Assembly (NCBI GenBank): GCA_032718475.1
Contig: JAUCBJ010000476.1
Coordinates: forward strand, 1 to 64,000
DNA: 64,000 bases
Direction: 5' to 3'
DNA from: Nemertoderma westbladi
Taxonomy: Eukaryota; Xenacoelomorpha; Nemertodermatida; Nemertodermatidae
Shown: piece by piece, positions 1-10,534 of the stretch
Numbering within the stretch: the first letter of the stretch is position 1
Layout: every line of letters begins with the position of its first letter
Made by a program: the position numbers and the translations under genes
Notes under the pieces: model-generated
What the model was told of the DNA's origin: nothing
Databases searched by the model: none
What the model saw: only the letters and a program-made list of their open reading frames with translations

Positions 1-33
1 GTGAGTACCAGTTTCCTCTGGGGTGTAAATTAT

Positions 34-61
<28 letters not shown>
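34..61. repeat. Homopolymer G tract (28 G)
   Basis: An uninterrupted run of 28 G lies downstream of the WDR41 stop codon. Such G or C runs recur in this window (44.4, 45.2, 54.9, 55.8 and 56.0 kb and the 719-bp repeats). Confidence 0.95.
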
Positions 62-68
<7 letters not shown>

Positions 69-219
69 AAATACAGTAAGCTTAGTCCCTGTGCTGGAAA
101 AATGGATGAATAATACTTAATTACTAATACTGTCGAGTAAACTCGACAGCCTATTTCAACAAACTGGGAGTAACAAAAGTAGCGAGAATTGTCAGTGGTA
201 GTTTATATTACAATAATAA

Positions 220-2390
220 TCAAATTCTTACACCATCATGGCACTGGTTAACGTACTCGATTTTTTTACTGGTTTGATAAATTCTATTTTTCCATAGGAG
301 TACTAATCCATCTATTCCGCAAGTTGCGAATCCTTCGCTGTTACTGGTGAGACACAGCACGGAACCACTGTGTCCGAAACACTCCCCTATAAGATGAAGT
401 TTCATACCATCCGATTGACATCTGCGTCCGTTAAGCACGTTTGATAAAGACTCAAATTGCGCGTGAGTTTTACAGTTATTCTAAAGGGATGGAAAGTAAC
501 GGTACCATAGAAAATACTAAATACATGTATATAGGTTGTCACCTACAGTAGTTGTAAGTAATAATTACAAAATGTAGCTAATATGGCAATTCTGTTTGGT
601 TAATATTATAATTATTGTTTTCGTTAGACTATATTTCAGGGTAGAAAATCTCAGGTTTATTGTATACCGTTTATGGACATGTACAGTACATTCTGCTATG
701 CCCCTTGAGGAAAAAATTTTATTTTAGTTTTAGTAAATATTATATTAAATGCCTACAAGTTATTATAAATAGAATAATGTTCTAATATTAAGGTTCGGAA
801 ATGGAAAACAATAGGAAGCACAAGCACGTCACCGAGGGTTGAACCAGCGCTATAGGCCTACGGACGTTTCGGCCTATCAGACCTCATCAGTAGCGCCAAC
901 AAGGTAAGCCACACTCACTCATCACATATAATCAATCCACTTATATTGAACATGCAGTCTTAAGTTGCATATCCTATCCCAATTAATTTAATAAATACAA
1001 TATACAGTAAAAGACTTTCAATAATGGCCTTGATGACACTTGCAAGCGCAGGTCGTCCCCGTGTTCAGGTGCAAGTTATTTTTGAATAAATTTGCATACT
1101 ATCTAATTTGGGGCACCCGGTTTTATGATTACCTACTGTATAATAGTGAAATCTCGCTAAGCACTCACAATATTACTTGATTATCGGGTACATTGGCTCT
1201 ATAATGTTTGGTCAAGTAACAAGTATGAATAAACAAAATGAAAACAACATTGAACGAAATGATAAACTCACCTCCAGATCCTCACAGGCTGCCCACAACC
1301 GAACTGTGCCGTCTTCACAACTGGAAGCGAGCAACGACCCACCATGAACAAGGTCCAACGACAAAATTTTACCAAAGTGAGCGATTCTCTGTTCGACGAC
1401 AGAACTTCCCAAGCTGTGGTCGTAAACCACGAAACCTTTCCCTATCGCTGCGGCAATATATCTTTTATCGATCACCAGAATCGCTTGAACCATGTACGGG
1501 AAAGGATTATGGGGAACTCCTTCGTATTCGTTGTTGTCGACGTGGTTTAATGTGGCGTAACATTGATCCAAATGAGTAACAGACCAAACCTTAATGTCAC
1601 CGTCGCAAGAACAACTCACAAAAGACGTTTCACTTACAACTTGGAGGTCTCTGATATCTTGTCTGTGTGGTGGCAATCTCTTGACCACCCTTAACTCTTT
1701 CTGGATAGCTATTTGATCATTACAATTGTCCATTATTTGGGATATTTTATAGACTGTTAATTGCTTCCCTGATGCTGTAACCAGTCTGTCTTTTGGTAAA
1801 CCTACTATGTGAGTGATACCATCGCTGCCATCATCTTGTTTGGCGTTATCATTAAGCTCTCCGTTAAAATCCCACAAACTAAGATCTTTTCCTCCGGCAC
1901 AAAATACCGATATGTTCTGGTTGAAAATATATTCCATAATTAGGATAACCTTAATAGGATTGTTGTGGTCGGCTGTATATACATAGAGTGAGTCTCCGGT
2001 ATTGCTATTCCATAAACGAATTGTGCCGTCTAGAGAACTACTCATAACCAACAAGTCGTCAACGCAAGCGACAGCTGGCGAAGGCTGAATGCTCCTTGGT
2101 AATACACGAAGACATGTGATCAGTTTGCTGTGGCCTTGGAGTACAACCAATAAAGTTCCTTGCTCGAGCGACCAAATAGCGGCGGTGCAATCATGACTGG
2201 CCGAGGCAATACGGCCGGCGTCTATCAATACCAGTAAGTGAACCGTAGTGCGATGAAATGTCAATATTTGTAAGTCAGTGAAGTCGTTTCGAGGTTGCGA
2301 TGGTTCAATCCTTGGGGGTACAGTTTTTTCACGTATCAATTGACCAAATTCCGACTCCCATTGTTGTCTTATATTCTTATTTTTCGGCAT
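220..2390 (-). CDS. WDR41: WDR41-like WD40 protein, two coding exons
   Basis: Two minus-strand exons, 2390-1272 and 480-220, join in phase 0 (donor after CTGGAG, GTGAGT; acceptor with a pyrimidine tract ending CTTTAG) and give 459 residues, the length I recall for human WDR41. Exon 1 alone carries 373 codons and most of the beta-propeller: repeats near residues 45-90 (ASASHDC, AIWSLEQG), 90-145 (SSLDGTIRLWN), 170-190, 255-290 (CDGDIKVWS) and 345-370 (SSCEDGTVRLW). Exon 2 ends with the typical last blade (LIGECFGHSGSV, LLWKN). Family knowledge: WDR41 partners C9orf72 and SMCR8 at lysosomes and in autophagy control. Its large first exon suggests loss of introns present in vertebrate genes (inference). 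The start MPKNKN is the first Met of the open frame. Assignment rests on recalled similarity along the whole length. Confidence 0.85.
841..900 (-). ncRNA. Hammerhead-ribozyme-like motif in WDR41 intron
   Basis: Read on the minus strand, the core CTGATGA is followed by a perfect 5-bp stem II (GGTCT, loop GAT, AGGCC) and then GAAA. Flanking arms GCGCTA and TAGCGC can pair as part of stem I. A single C-G pair closing a GTCC loop can form a minimal stem III, followed by a TA dinucleotide at the expected cleavage position. Family knowledge: type I hammerheads with very short stem III occur in Penelope-like retroelements and retrozymes. No RT lies beside it, so it is probably a fragment. Cleavage activity is not shown by sequence alone. 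Confidence 0.55.
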
Positions 2391-3721
2391 TCCTGGCTAT
2401 TTTATGAATTAAATTTTTTATGAAAAACAATTTCTATCTGAAAAATTCACTTTTTTTGTAGAAAACAGTGCTAGAAAGTAGTGCTTTCGCGCACTATTAC
2501 TTCTTTATACTACTATTTTAGAGGCAGAAATTACGTGATTTTAGATCAGTAGTCAGAGCGCACAGGTGCTGTGCTACTATTATTATTATTTACCGATATC
2601 GAGACCCGGTTGCAGCAGCAAATTTCGTAAATTCTAATCCTTAATATTGCAATAAAATTTGATCGGATATAATCACCTTCTTGTGCTATATTCACACATA
2701 TTCGCTATAATTACACAAACTCGTCAATGATCCCCAACTGGATGGGAATCAGTCCAGTCGGATTATTGATGACAATCATATTACCCGTAATTACTAAAAT
2801 CTCCCAAAACTTTAGCCTACTCCCCATAGAGAAGGTTTTGAAAATGTTATGCCTTTTCCAACAGTATTTATTAATATAGGCCTACTTTATATCACATAGT
2901 AAGAGTATACTTTGTACTGTCTGTACGTGAATGTACGTATATCGTACATTGCCCTTAACATCTTAAACAGAGTTGAGTTACGATATTATTATATTAACTG
3001 AGTAGCAGGCGATCTGTATACATGTACATACTCATACCATTGTACATGATAGGACACCATATCCCTCCCAATCCGTGGTTCCAACCACATGGGGGTAAAA
3101 TAGTAAACGCGAAACGCCTGCCTTCGCAAACATTACCATAGCGCAATTTCTCTGCATTAAGGATGGACTTGGTTGAGCATTTGGCAGATTAAAATATGAG
3201 CTCATGGTGTCAGCGTTAACAATCGTAATATCGAAAGACAGACGGCGAGCTAGGTTATCTCGGAAAGTATCAGGGTTCAGGTCACTATGGTAGAGCTGCA
3301 ATGGTTATACAATCAGCCATGCGCCAGTATGGTGATATGTAGTTTGTTCCCTGTACGTTGACGTTGAATAGGGGGGAGCAGAAATAGTACCTCAGCCTCA
3401 GTATCTCTTTAGGACATCTTGAGCTTCCCAACTAGACTTCAGAGCTTCAAATAGCAGATCTCGGCGCGGCGGTTTGCAGCCATGAAAATTATTCTATGTT
3501 TGATGGTGTCCGTCCACTAATGAAATTAAATGTTTTAATATTAATTGAAATGCATGCATGGATTGCTAACATAATTTATGTAATAATATATTATTTTATT
3601 CAAACTTAAGTATGACTTCTTTGATTAGCTGATCGAGGGGGGTGAGAGTGAGCAGTCTTTATATTACGATGGCCATGCTGCAACGGTATGCCTATACAAT
3701 ATAACTAATGCGTAGCTAGCT
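2391..3721. other. Intergenic region upstream of WDR41
   Basis: No gene recognised. It should hold the WDR41 promoter, but I see no defined core element. A block at about 2898-2998 recurs at about 13882-13978 on the far side of the BEL insertion and looks like a dispersed repeat. A minus-strand open frame of 89 codons at 3301-3032 has no recognisable family. Confidence 0.5.
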
Positions 3722-3726
3722 ACAAA

Positions 3727-4417
3727 TGTAAGAGCGGTTTCTATGCTCTTGTGTATAAAACAATAAGATGATCTATGTGATTGTAATATGTTCAACTATA
3801 GTTGGATTTCACCCAGTTTACACGGTTACGTCCCATAAAGAAGAATAATTTGTTTATTTGATTGGGAATTAGGAGCATATTTATTATAGAAAATATATAA
3901 GATAATAATATACGATTATAAGCGGTAAGGGATAATAAGATAACGGAAACATAAGAACATTAATACATAATAAGAGATCTAATAATATAAACGTAAAATA
4001 TCGTAAGAGTCAAGAATACAATGTAATAAAGAGTGTTAATAGGGGGAGTTTCCGTTTGGGAAACTGCGGAATGAGACCGACTATATTGAAATGAGTAATG
4101 TTGAGCTCGGTAAGCTGTAGAAATACAGTGAAGTAATAATAGGGGTGACAGTGTGGTGGGCCTTGATTGGTTAATGGGTAATAAAAGGATTGTAGCGCAG
4201 TGGAGATACCTACCTAATATAGCTGAACAGAAGTGAAGGGAAGAATACAGCTGTTTATCTGTATAGGATAAACGGCTGTGAATCGGGGCAGCCAATAATG
4301 GTCGAATGAGTATGTTGGAGATGAGATAGATATTGGTTTGCAACAATAAGCTGGGAGAATGGGCGGTGATGTAATGATAATATATTTTTTATTGTTTGAG
4401 AGAGACCCGCCACTACA
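3727..4417 (-). repeat. 3' LTR of BEL/Pao element
   Basis: This 691-bp repeat matches 12923-13613. In element orientation it begins TGTAGTGG and ends CTTACA. The AAGGGGGA purine tract abuts its upstream edge. Short open frames inside it are not genes. Confidence 0.95.
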
Positions 4418-5407
4418 GTCCCCCTTAAAAATTTTCAAATTTTTACACGATATCTGGGCTTCCTCAAAACATCTTAAAAATTTCAAATAATCGAAGGAAC
4501 ATCTTGTCCCACTCAAATAATATTAATCTATGGCCTTTATATTTTACCTCGGTGGACGAACAGGACATACAAAACAACGATTACACACAGGACATACATT
4601 TAAAAGTATGGGTAAACCATACGAATGACAGATAAACATAAAGGATACATATATGACGTACATTTAAAAGTATGGAGTTGCCATACGAGTGAAACAGACG
4701 TACAGAAGACAACACATATAACACGGAGGACAAACATTTAAAAGTATGGATATGCCATACAAAGGAGATAAGAAGCTCCTTGGTGTCTAAAGGGTCATTG
4801 AAGGTCAAAGATTAACATTATTAATACAATACTTAAGGAAGGTAATTTGTTCAGTAATGTATTTGACGAAGTTAAGATACGTGTAATATTCAAATAATGT
4901 ATCGTCAATTTTGTAAAATTAAGTTAAAATTGTTTATAATATATCTCATCTTAAGGACACTATGTAAATAGGAAACGATAAACAATTATGACACAATGAT
5001 TTAGGATTATAGATTAGGTTGTTAGGAGTGTGGTGATAGATTAGTTAGAGTAACTACTATAGGGTGAATAAATTCAAAATACTTATGAATTACACCACTA
5101 CATTACATTGTTTACAATGTACCCTGTAAACTCGACCATCACCAATTGACACGGTTAATACTTAATAATATCTTTACCAATGGATCTCTAGTTATAATTT
5201 TATAGTTCGTTGCTTATAGTTCCATTTAACCGAGTTCAATATGCATCCTTCAGTGGTAGTCAACAAAGATGTGGACGACCATCATATCATACCCAGGAAT
5301 TTTGGTAGCCAAAACCTAAAAGGAAATTAAGGGAAATTATTTAATATTTGATAAGTATACAAAGTATGCTGGTTTATTAGTTAATTAATTTTAGTAGTAG
5401 TTTATTG
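4418..5407 (-). other. BEL/Pao 3' untranslated region with three short repeats
   Basis: Roughly 1 kb separates the pol stop from the 3' LTR. It contains three copies of ACATTTAAAAGTATGG starting at 4596, 4660 and 4734, each followed within about 20 bp by CCATAC. Each copy can form a small hairpin (TATGG with CCATA). No open frame of note; the role of the repeats is unknown. Confidence 0.8.
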
Positions 5408-8400
5408 TTACTTATTTATTTCCTCTAAGAGGCATAGTTTATCAAGTGGTCTTTTGTAAACTCCCAAGGAGGTTTTTACTTCAACTGATCTAATTAACCC
5501 CACATCATCAGGGTATACTTGCGTTATACGACCCACACTCCAACTACTGCGTGTTTGACCTTCATCTACAAGCAATACGACATCGCCTACTGCAAGGTTG
5601 TTGCGAACACGTGTCCACTTCTGTCTTGATTGAAGTGTCACTAAGTATTCGCGTACCCAGCGGGTCCAAAAATGATTGGCTAGTAACTGAGCCTGGCGCC
5701 ATTTACGAGTTGAGTATGTATCACTGTCGTAGATGGGACCTGGTGGTAAATTGTAAGCAGGGCGCTGTAATAGAAGGTGGTTCGGAGTTAATATTTCATC
5801 AGCTTTAGGGTCATCGGTACTAAGGCACAAGGGGCGGCTGTTTAGAATGCACTCTACTTCTGCTAATGATGTCACTAACACGTCATCTGTGACAAGAGAA
5901 TTTCCAAGGACCTGAAACAGAACTTGTTTGATTGAACGGATCAGCCGTTCATATACACCACCCATATGGGGGGCGTACGGTGTTATAAATTTCCATGTAA
6001 TGCCCTTTGGGCGCAGGGCAATATCGATCTGATGTTCCCATAGTTCCAGGTTTTGCCGTAATTCTGACTCGGCACCTACGAAGTTTCCCCCATTGTCTGA
6101 AACTATTTCCTTTGGCGAACCTCTCCGTGCTTTAAAACGGGAGAACACATTGATAAAGGCATCAGCTGATGCATCAGCAGCTACATCGAGGTGTACTGCT
6201 CTACAGTTAAGGCACGTAAAGATAAAGGCATAACGCTTTATAGAACCTCTCCCGTATTTGACCTTTAGTGGACCAAACATATCAACGGCTGAAAACGTAA
6301 ATGGCGGCTCATATGGGGTCAGTCTAGAGGACGGCAATGGCGCCATAAGCTGATTCACACGTGGAGCCTTACATTGCCGACATTTAAAGCACTTACGTAT
6401 TAAAGACTTGCAGAAAGTGATAAGGCCAGGGATCCAATAGGATTCCCTTACCTTGGCAACTACTTGGTTGGGACCGGCATGTAATAAATAGATGTGCCAG
6501 TGCCATACTATGACATTTGTAAGTGGGTGTAACTTACTCAAAATTATAGGGTGTTTTGTATCGTAGGATACTGGGGCGGAGGTAATGCGGCCACCTACCC
6601 GCAATAAACCATCCTGAGTTAGGATTGGGGCTAGATTAGCTAGTGGGCTTGAGCTAGCTACTGGGGATGAATGCAGTAACATTTGAATTTCGTTGGGATA
6701 GGATTGCCTCTGTGAGAAATAAATTAGACATCGTCCAGCATGGTGACGTTCACTTACCGAGACAAATCTCCCTTTAAGATTTAAGACCGAATTTGGATTT
6801 AAAGAATACTTGCAAAGACGTAAGATCCATGCGAACAGAGTCTGTAATTTATTCCATGACGAATGTTTAGCTATAAGTGAACCTATAGCATTAAATGCTG
6901 TGTTAGAATCAATGTGGACATTAAGAATTATTTCAGTGTCAGGATTGTGGTATGGTGTCTGTTCTTCGACAACTATGTCAAACCAAAAGTCCGTCATGGT
7001 GATGTCATCGTTATAATCAATATCAGATGATACCAATATATGAGAAGTTAGCACATCTGGGTTATTGATTAGTGTATTAGTGATAGTTTCTGGGCATATG
7101 GTTGATACTGTCGTCCATGTTTCCTCAGGCTGAACGAGAAAAGGAGGCCCATGCCACCATTTCTGTGAATTAATGAGCTTGACTGCTGTAAGCCCACGAG
7201 TAATGTCATCTGCAGGGTTTAAATGACCAGGTACATGTTGCCATTGTGAACTGGTTGTACGATCAAGGATATACTTAGCGCGGTTGTGAACAAAACATCG
7301 AAATTGCTTGACGGTGTTGTTTATGTACCCAAGTACGACAGTAGAGTCTGTCCAAAAATAACATTTAGCGATTGGTAAGTCTAGGGATTCTAACACAGTT
7401 TCACTTACCTGTGCTGCTAAAACTGCAGCTTGGAGCTCTAATCGAGGAACTGAATGTCCAGAGGCTGTACGAACTAACTTACCTTTGCTGAAAACGAAAG
7501 ATGAATTTATTTCATTATCACTTACAGATCGGATGTACAATACTGTACCGTAGGCCACTTTAGAAGCGTCTGAGAAAATATGTAGCTGGTAGTTGATTGG
7601 ACCCGAATGGACGGGGATGTACATCCTAGGGATTTCCAGTTCGCTGAGCATAGGAAGTTGATCTCGCCACTTCATCCATTGACGTGCTGTATCTGGTGGG
7701 AGTGGGGTATCCCAGTCTAATTCCATTGACCACATTTTTGCTATAACTAATCGACCTGCTATGATTAAAGGCAAGATAAAGTTAATGGGATCGTACAATG
7801 AGCTAGTCAAAGAGACGCATCCCCGTTTAGTTAATGGTGTGTTTTTAAGCACATAGGAGAATATGAAGTTATCTGAATTTGTGTCCCAGGAAACTCCAAG
7901 GGCACGGGTTATAGGAAGATTATCAAAATCTAAGTTAATGAAGGATTTTGCCTTTTCTGAATCGGGAAAGGCATCTAGGAATTGTCTAGAATTGGAGGCA
8001 AATTTTGTAAGGTGAAAGCCACCTAATTTGAGGCAATCTACCATTCCAGAAGCGATGTGAATAGCTTCAGAGACAGATGCTGCACTTTTGAGGCCATCAT
8101 CCACATACATGTGGCGATTAATGGCATCAATCACCTCCGGGCTAAAATGACTGGCATTATCAATAGCAGTTCGTTTGACTGATCCTGATGCCACAAAGGA
8201 TGAATCGCATGCACCAAATATATGTACTAACATTTGGTAAGTCTCCACTGTGGTAGAGCCATCGGGTTGCCACAAAAAGCGAAGACTATCGGCATCGCCT
8301 GGTGTGACTCTCACCTGGTGGTACATTTCCTTTATGTCGCAGGTGAAAGCCACAGGAGATTGTCGAAAACGCAAAAGAATTCCAATAAGGCTACTGGTGA

Positions 8401-9646
8401 GATTAGGACCTTCTAACAGTTGACTATTGAGGGACATCCCTCGGTATAAGGCAGCAGCATCATTTACGATCCTTATCTCACCAGGCTTGTTGGGATTCTC
8501 AACAAAATGATGGGCGAGGTAATATGTCTGTGGCCCTGGGGTTATCTCACATGGTAGGAGTTTGCGAGCATAACCCTTCAAGACATAATCGTCTATTTTT
8601 TGTTGATAAAGGGCATGGATATGTGGCTTACGATGTAGCTGACGGATTAAATATGCGAAACGGGATTTTGCCATATTATAATTATTAATTAATAATGGAG
8701 GTGAGTCCCTCCAGAGCATTCCTACCTGATAGTGACCATCCACTAGACGTATTGACTTAGAAAACATTTCTAATGCTTTTAAGTCATCCATGGATGGTGA
8801 TAGAAACTCATCGATGAGGGGTGAGGGTTTTGGGTCTGAAGGTGAACTTTCAGCAAAACTCTGAAATTTCATCCATTGAGTGACCTGTTTAGAGATGTCG
8901 CGGTCTGTGCAAGGGTCATTGACTGTGATGTGATTAAACTGTGTTACTGTACTATTGGGTTCAACTGCTTTACAGCTCACAGGACCGATTATGCACCATC
9001 CAAATGGTGTCCTAATTGCAGAGGGATTAGGGTTCCCAGCCTTTGGGAATACATGTACATCCCTAGCTAGGGCCTCAGGATGGTTACCACCAACCAGAAT
9101 TGTGATTGATGGGATATCAAGATTAGGGCAGCATGTCACATATGGCAATATGTGATCTAAGTGCTGGAGCGTTTTAGGACACAGTTGTGTTACATCATAT
9201 GAGTAATCCCTTTTGAAATCGGGGACTACAAATACTTGAGGCATGTTGATGACAAAATTGGGTTTAATTTCTGGCTGCCCTTTGATAGGTGAGATACTAC
9301 ATGATATTTCCCCTAGAGAAACAGACATATTTGATTGGAAGACAGTACTGACATTAAGAGAAGTAGTTTCGGGAATGATACCAAGAGTATCGGTTACATT
9401 TTTGTCAACAAATGTCGCAGTAGACCCATCATCAAGAAGTGCATATGTAGTGAGTGATTTATTGGCAATGCATATGGTTACTGGGACTACTGATAACCAT
9501 ACGGGTTGTACTTTGGCAATTGATAAGTGTACAGACATGGAATTGGTTGAACTTTGTGCGCTGATGTTGCCACCTTTAGATTTTGGTCGGTCGGTGTGGC
9601 TACCAGAGCTCTCACTACTCGCAGGGTCCTTGACACTCTGTTTCGA
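5408..9646 (-). CDS. pol: BEL/Pao Pol: protease, RT, RNase H, integrase
   Basis: The open frame runs from just after the stop at 9647 to 5408; the first Met is at 9538 (1376 residues from there). Order, counted from that Met: aspartic protease (DUF1758 type) with ALLDDGS near residue 35; RT with MYVDDG near 480; RNase H with FSDAS near 656 and WTDSTVVLGY near 730; integrase zinc region with paired Cys near 1050; catalytic Asp near 1084 (VDMFGP), second Asp near 1147 (SDNGGNF) and Glu near 1195 (GGVYERL); then a DUF5641-type C-terminus (GDVVLLVDEG). All key residues are present, so the enzymatic part looks intact. It shares its frame with the zinc-knuckle Gag region upstream, from which only a TAA separates it. 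The protease reads DDG where D[ST]G is more usual. Confidence 0.93.
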   Translation of the reverse strand, partial: SKQSVKDPASSESSGSHTDRPKSKGGNISAQSSTNSMSVHLSIAKVQPVWLSVVPVTICIANKSLTTYALLDDGSTATFVDKNVTDTLGIIPETTSLNVSTVFQSNMSVSLGEISCSISPIKGQPEIKPNFVINMPQVFVVPDFKRDYSYDVTQLCPKTLQHLDHILPYVTCCPNLDIPSITILVGGNHPEALARDVHVFPKAGNPNPSAIRTPFGWCIIGPVSCKAVEPNSTVTQFNHITVNDPCTDRDISKQVTQWMKFQSFAESSPSDPKPSPLIDEFLSPSMDDLKALEMFSKSIRLVDGHYQVGMLWRDSPPLLINNYNMAKSRFAYLIRQLHRKPHIHALYQQKIDDYVLKGYARKLLPCEITPGPQTYYLAHHFVENPNKPGEIRIVNDAAALYRGMSLNSQLLEGPNLTSSLIGILLRFRQSPVAFTCDIKEMYHQVRVTPGDADSLRFLWQPDGSTTVETYQMLVHIFGACDSSFVASGSVKRTAIDNASHFSPEVIDAINRHMYVDDGLKSAASVSEAIHIASGMVDCLKLGGFHLTKFASNSRQFLDAFPDSEKAKSFINLDFDNLPITRALGVSWDTNSDNFIFSYVLKNTPLTKRGCVSLTSSLYDPINFILPLIIAGRLVIAKMWSMELDWDTPLPPDTARQWMKWRDQLPMLSELEIPRMYIPVHSGPINYQLHIFSDASKVAYGTVLYIRSVSDNEINSSFVFSKGKLVRTASGHSVPRLELQAAVLAAQVSETVLESLDLPIAKCYFWTDSTVVLGYINNTVKQFRCFVHNRAKYILDRTTSSQWQHVPGHLNPADDITRGLTAVKLINSQKWWHGPPFLVQPEETWTTVSTICPETITNTLINNPDVLTSHILVSSDIDYNDDITMTDFWFDIVVEEQTPYHNPDTEIILNVHIDSNTAFNAIGSLIAKHSSWNKLQTLFAWILRLCKYSLNPNSVLNLKGRFVSVSERHHAGRCLIYFSQRQSYPNEIQMLLHSSPVASSSPLANLAPILTQDGLLRVGGRITSAPVSYDTKHPIILSKLHPLTNVIVWHWHIYLLHAGPNQVVAKVRESYWIPGLITFCKSLIRKCFKCRQCKAPRVNQLMAPLPSSRLTPYEPPFTFSAVDMFGPLKVKYGRGSIKRYAFIFTCLNCRAVHLDVAADASADAFINVFSRFKARRGSPKEIVSDNGGNFVGAESELRQNLELWEHQIDIALRPKGITWKFITPYAPHMGGVYERLIRSIKQVLFQVLGNSLVTDDVLVTSLAEVECILNSRPLCLSTDDPKADEILTPNHLLLQRPAYNLPPGPIYDSDTYSTRKWRQAQLLANHFWTRWVREYLVTLQSRQKWTRVRNNLAVGDVVLLVDEGQTRSSWSVGRITQVYPDDVGLIRSVEVKTSLGVYKRPLDKLCLLEEINK

Positions 9647-10534
9647 TTAATTGGAATCGGAAGCCTTTGAAAATACATACGCACCATGTAATAAGGTATT
9701 GTGTTTTCCTTTGCAATCGGGAGCAAAACACACATCAACAGATTTGCAGTCCGGAATAAGATGTGAATTTGCAAAACATCGAAAGCACAACTGGTATGAA
9801 CGTACGCAGTTTAACCGTTCTTGTGGTGTAAGATTTAGAAAGGTTTTGCATTGACTGATTTTATGCCCATGTTGTTTACAGCATGGGCAGGGGTGGGATT
9901 TTAACACTTTGGGATTATTACCGACCCCTGAAGTAACTGGGATATGTACTTCAGTGGCCAAGGTTGTGACCTTTGGGCGAGGCTCAAATGAGCCACGGTC
10001 AACTATACTATAAACAGGGTCATTTATAATATCGGCTTCATTGTCAAGGAAGTCCGCAAGCTCATTGAGAGTGGGTTCCTTTTGAGAACGAGCACGAATA
10101 CCGTGAGCAACTCGACGCCATCTTGCAAGATGCTCAGTTGGTAGGTTAGAGGCAACTTGTTTGAGGTTCGAGGTAGCATTCATTTCATGACTGTTGCTCA
10201 AGTGCTGAAGAATGGTAACCTTACTTCTTACCTTATCAGCATAGTCACGAAGTTTTTCCCTTTTTATTCCAAAAGATCCATTTAAATCTACAGAAGAGAC
10301 GAGATCTCTTAGTGTAGCTTCAATGATTACACTAGGGTGACCATAACGTTTATGCAAGGTCTCCCAAGCCTTAGTGTAACCATTTGAAAGTCCTTCATAA
10401 GCCTCCACTAGCTCATGAGGTTTGCCAGACGTATATTGTAAAAGGTACTGCAATTTTTCCACATCAGAAAAATCACGCGTCGATATGAGCCTTAAAAGTA
10501 GCCACAAACGATATATACTTAGCTGAATCACCAC
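9647..10534 (-). CDS. gag: BEL/Pao Gag C-terminal part with zinc knuckles
   Basis: The frame continues the Gag region after the frame change near 10480. It holds the core of the DUF1759 domain (DVEKLQYLL, then ETLHKRYGHP) and Cys/His clusters near its end (CPCCKQHGHKISQC, then CFRCFANSHLIPDC) typical of BEL nucleocapsid. It ends in a TAA at 9647-9649 directly in frame with pol. The first part of the frame, before the junction, is out of phase with Gag and not meaningful. Possible readings are stop-codon readthrough or a defective copy; the sequence cannot decide. Confidence 0.85.
   Translation of the reverse strand: MVIQLSIYRLWLLLRLISTRDFSDVEKLQYLLQYTSGKPHELVEAYEGLSNGYTKAWETLHKRYGHPSVIIEATLRDLVSSVDLNGSFGIKREKLRDYADKVRSKVTILQHLSNSHEMNATSNLKQVASNLPTEHLARWRRVAHGIRARSQKEPTLNELADFLDNEADIINDPVYSIVDRGSFEPRPKVTTLATEVHIPVTSGVGNNPKVLKSHPCPCCKQHGHKISQCKTFLNLTPQERLNCVRSYQLCFRCFANSHLIPDCKSVDVCFAPDCKGKHNTLLHGAYVFSKASDSN

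Noticed and set aside
3032-3301. 89-codon minus-strand frame
   Set aside because: No family, no splice context, and short enough to arise by chance.
3960-4346. 128-codon frame in the LTR, also at 13156-13542
   Set aside because: It lies wholly in LTR sequence, has no domain, and is identical only because the LTRs are.
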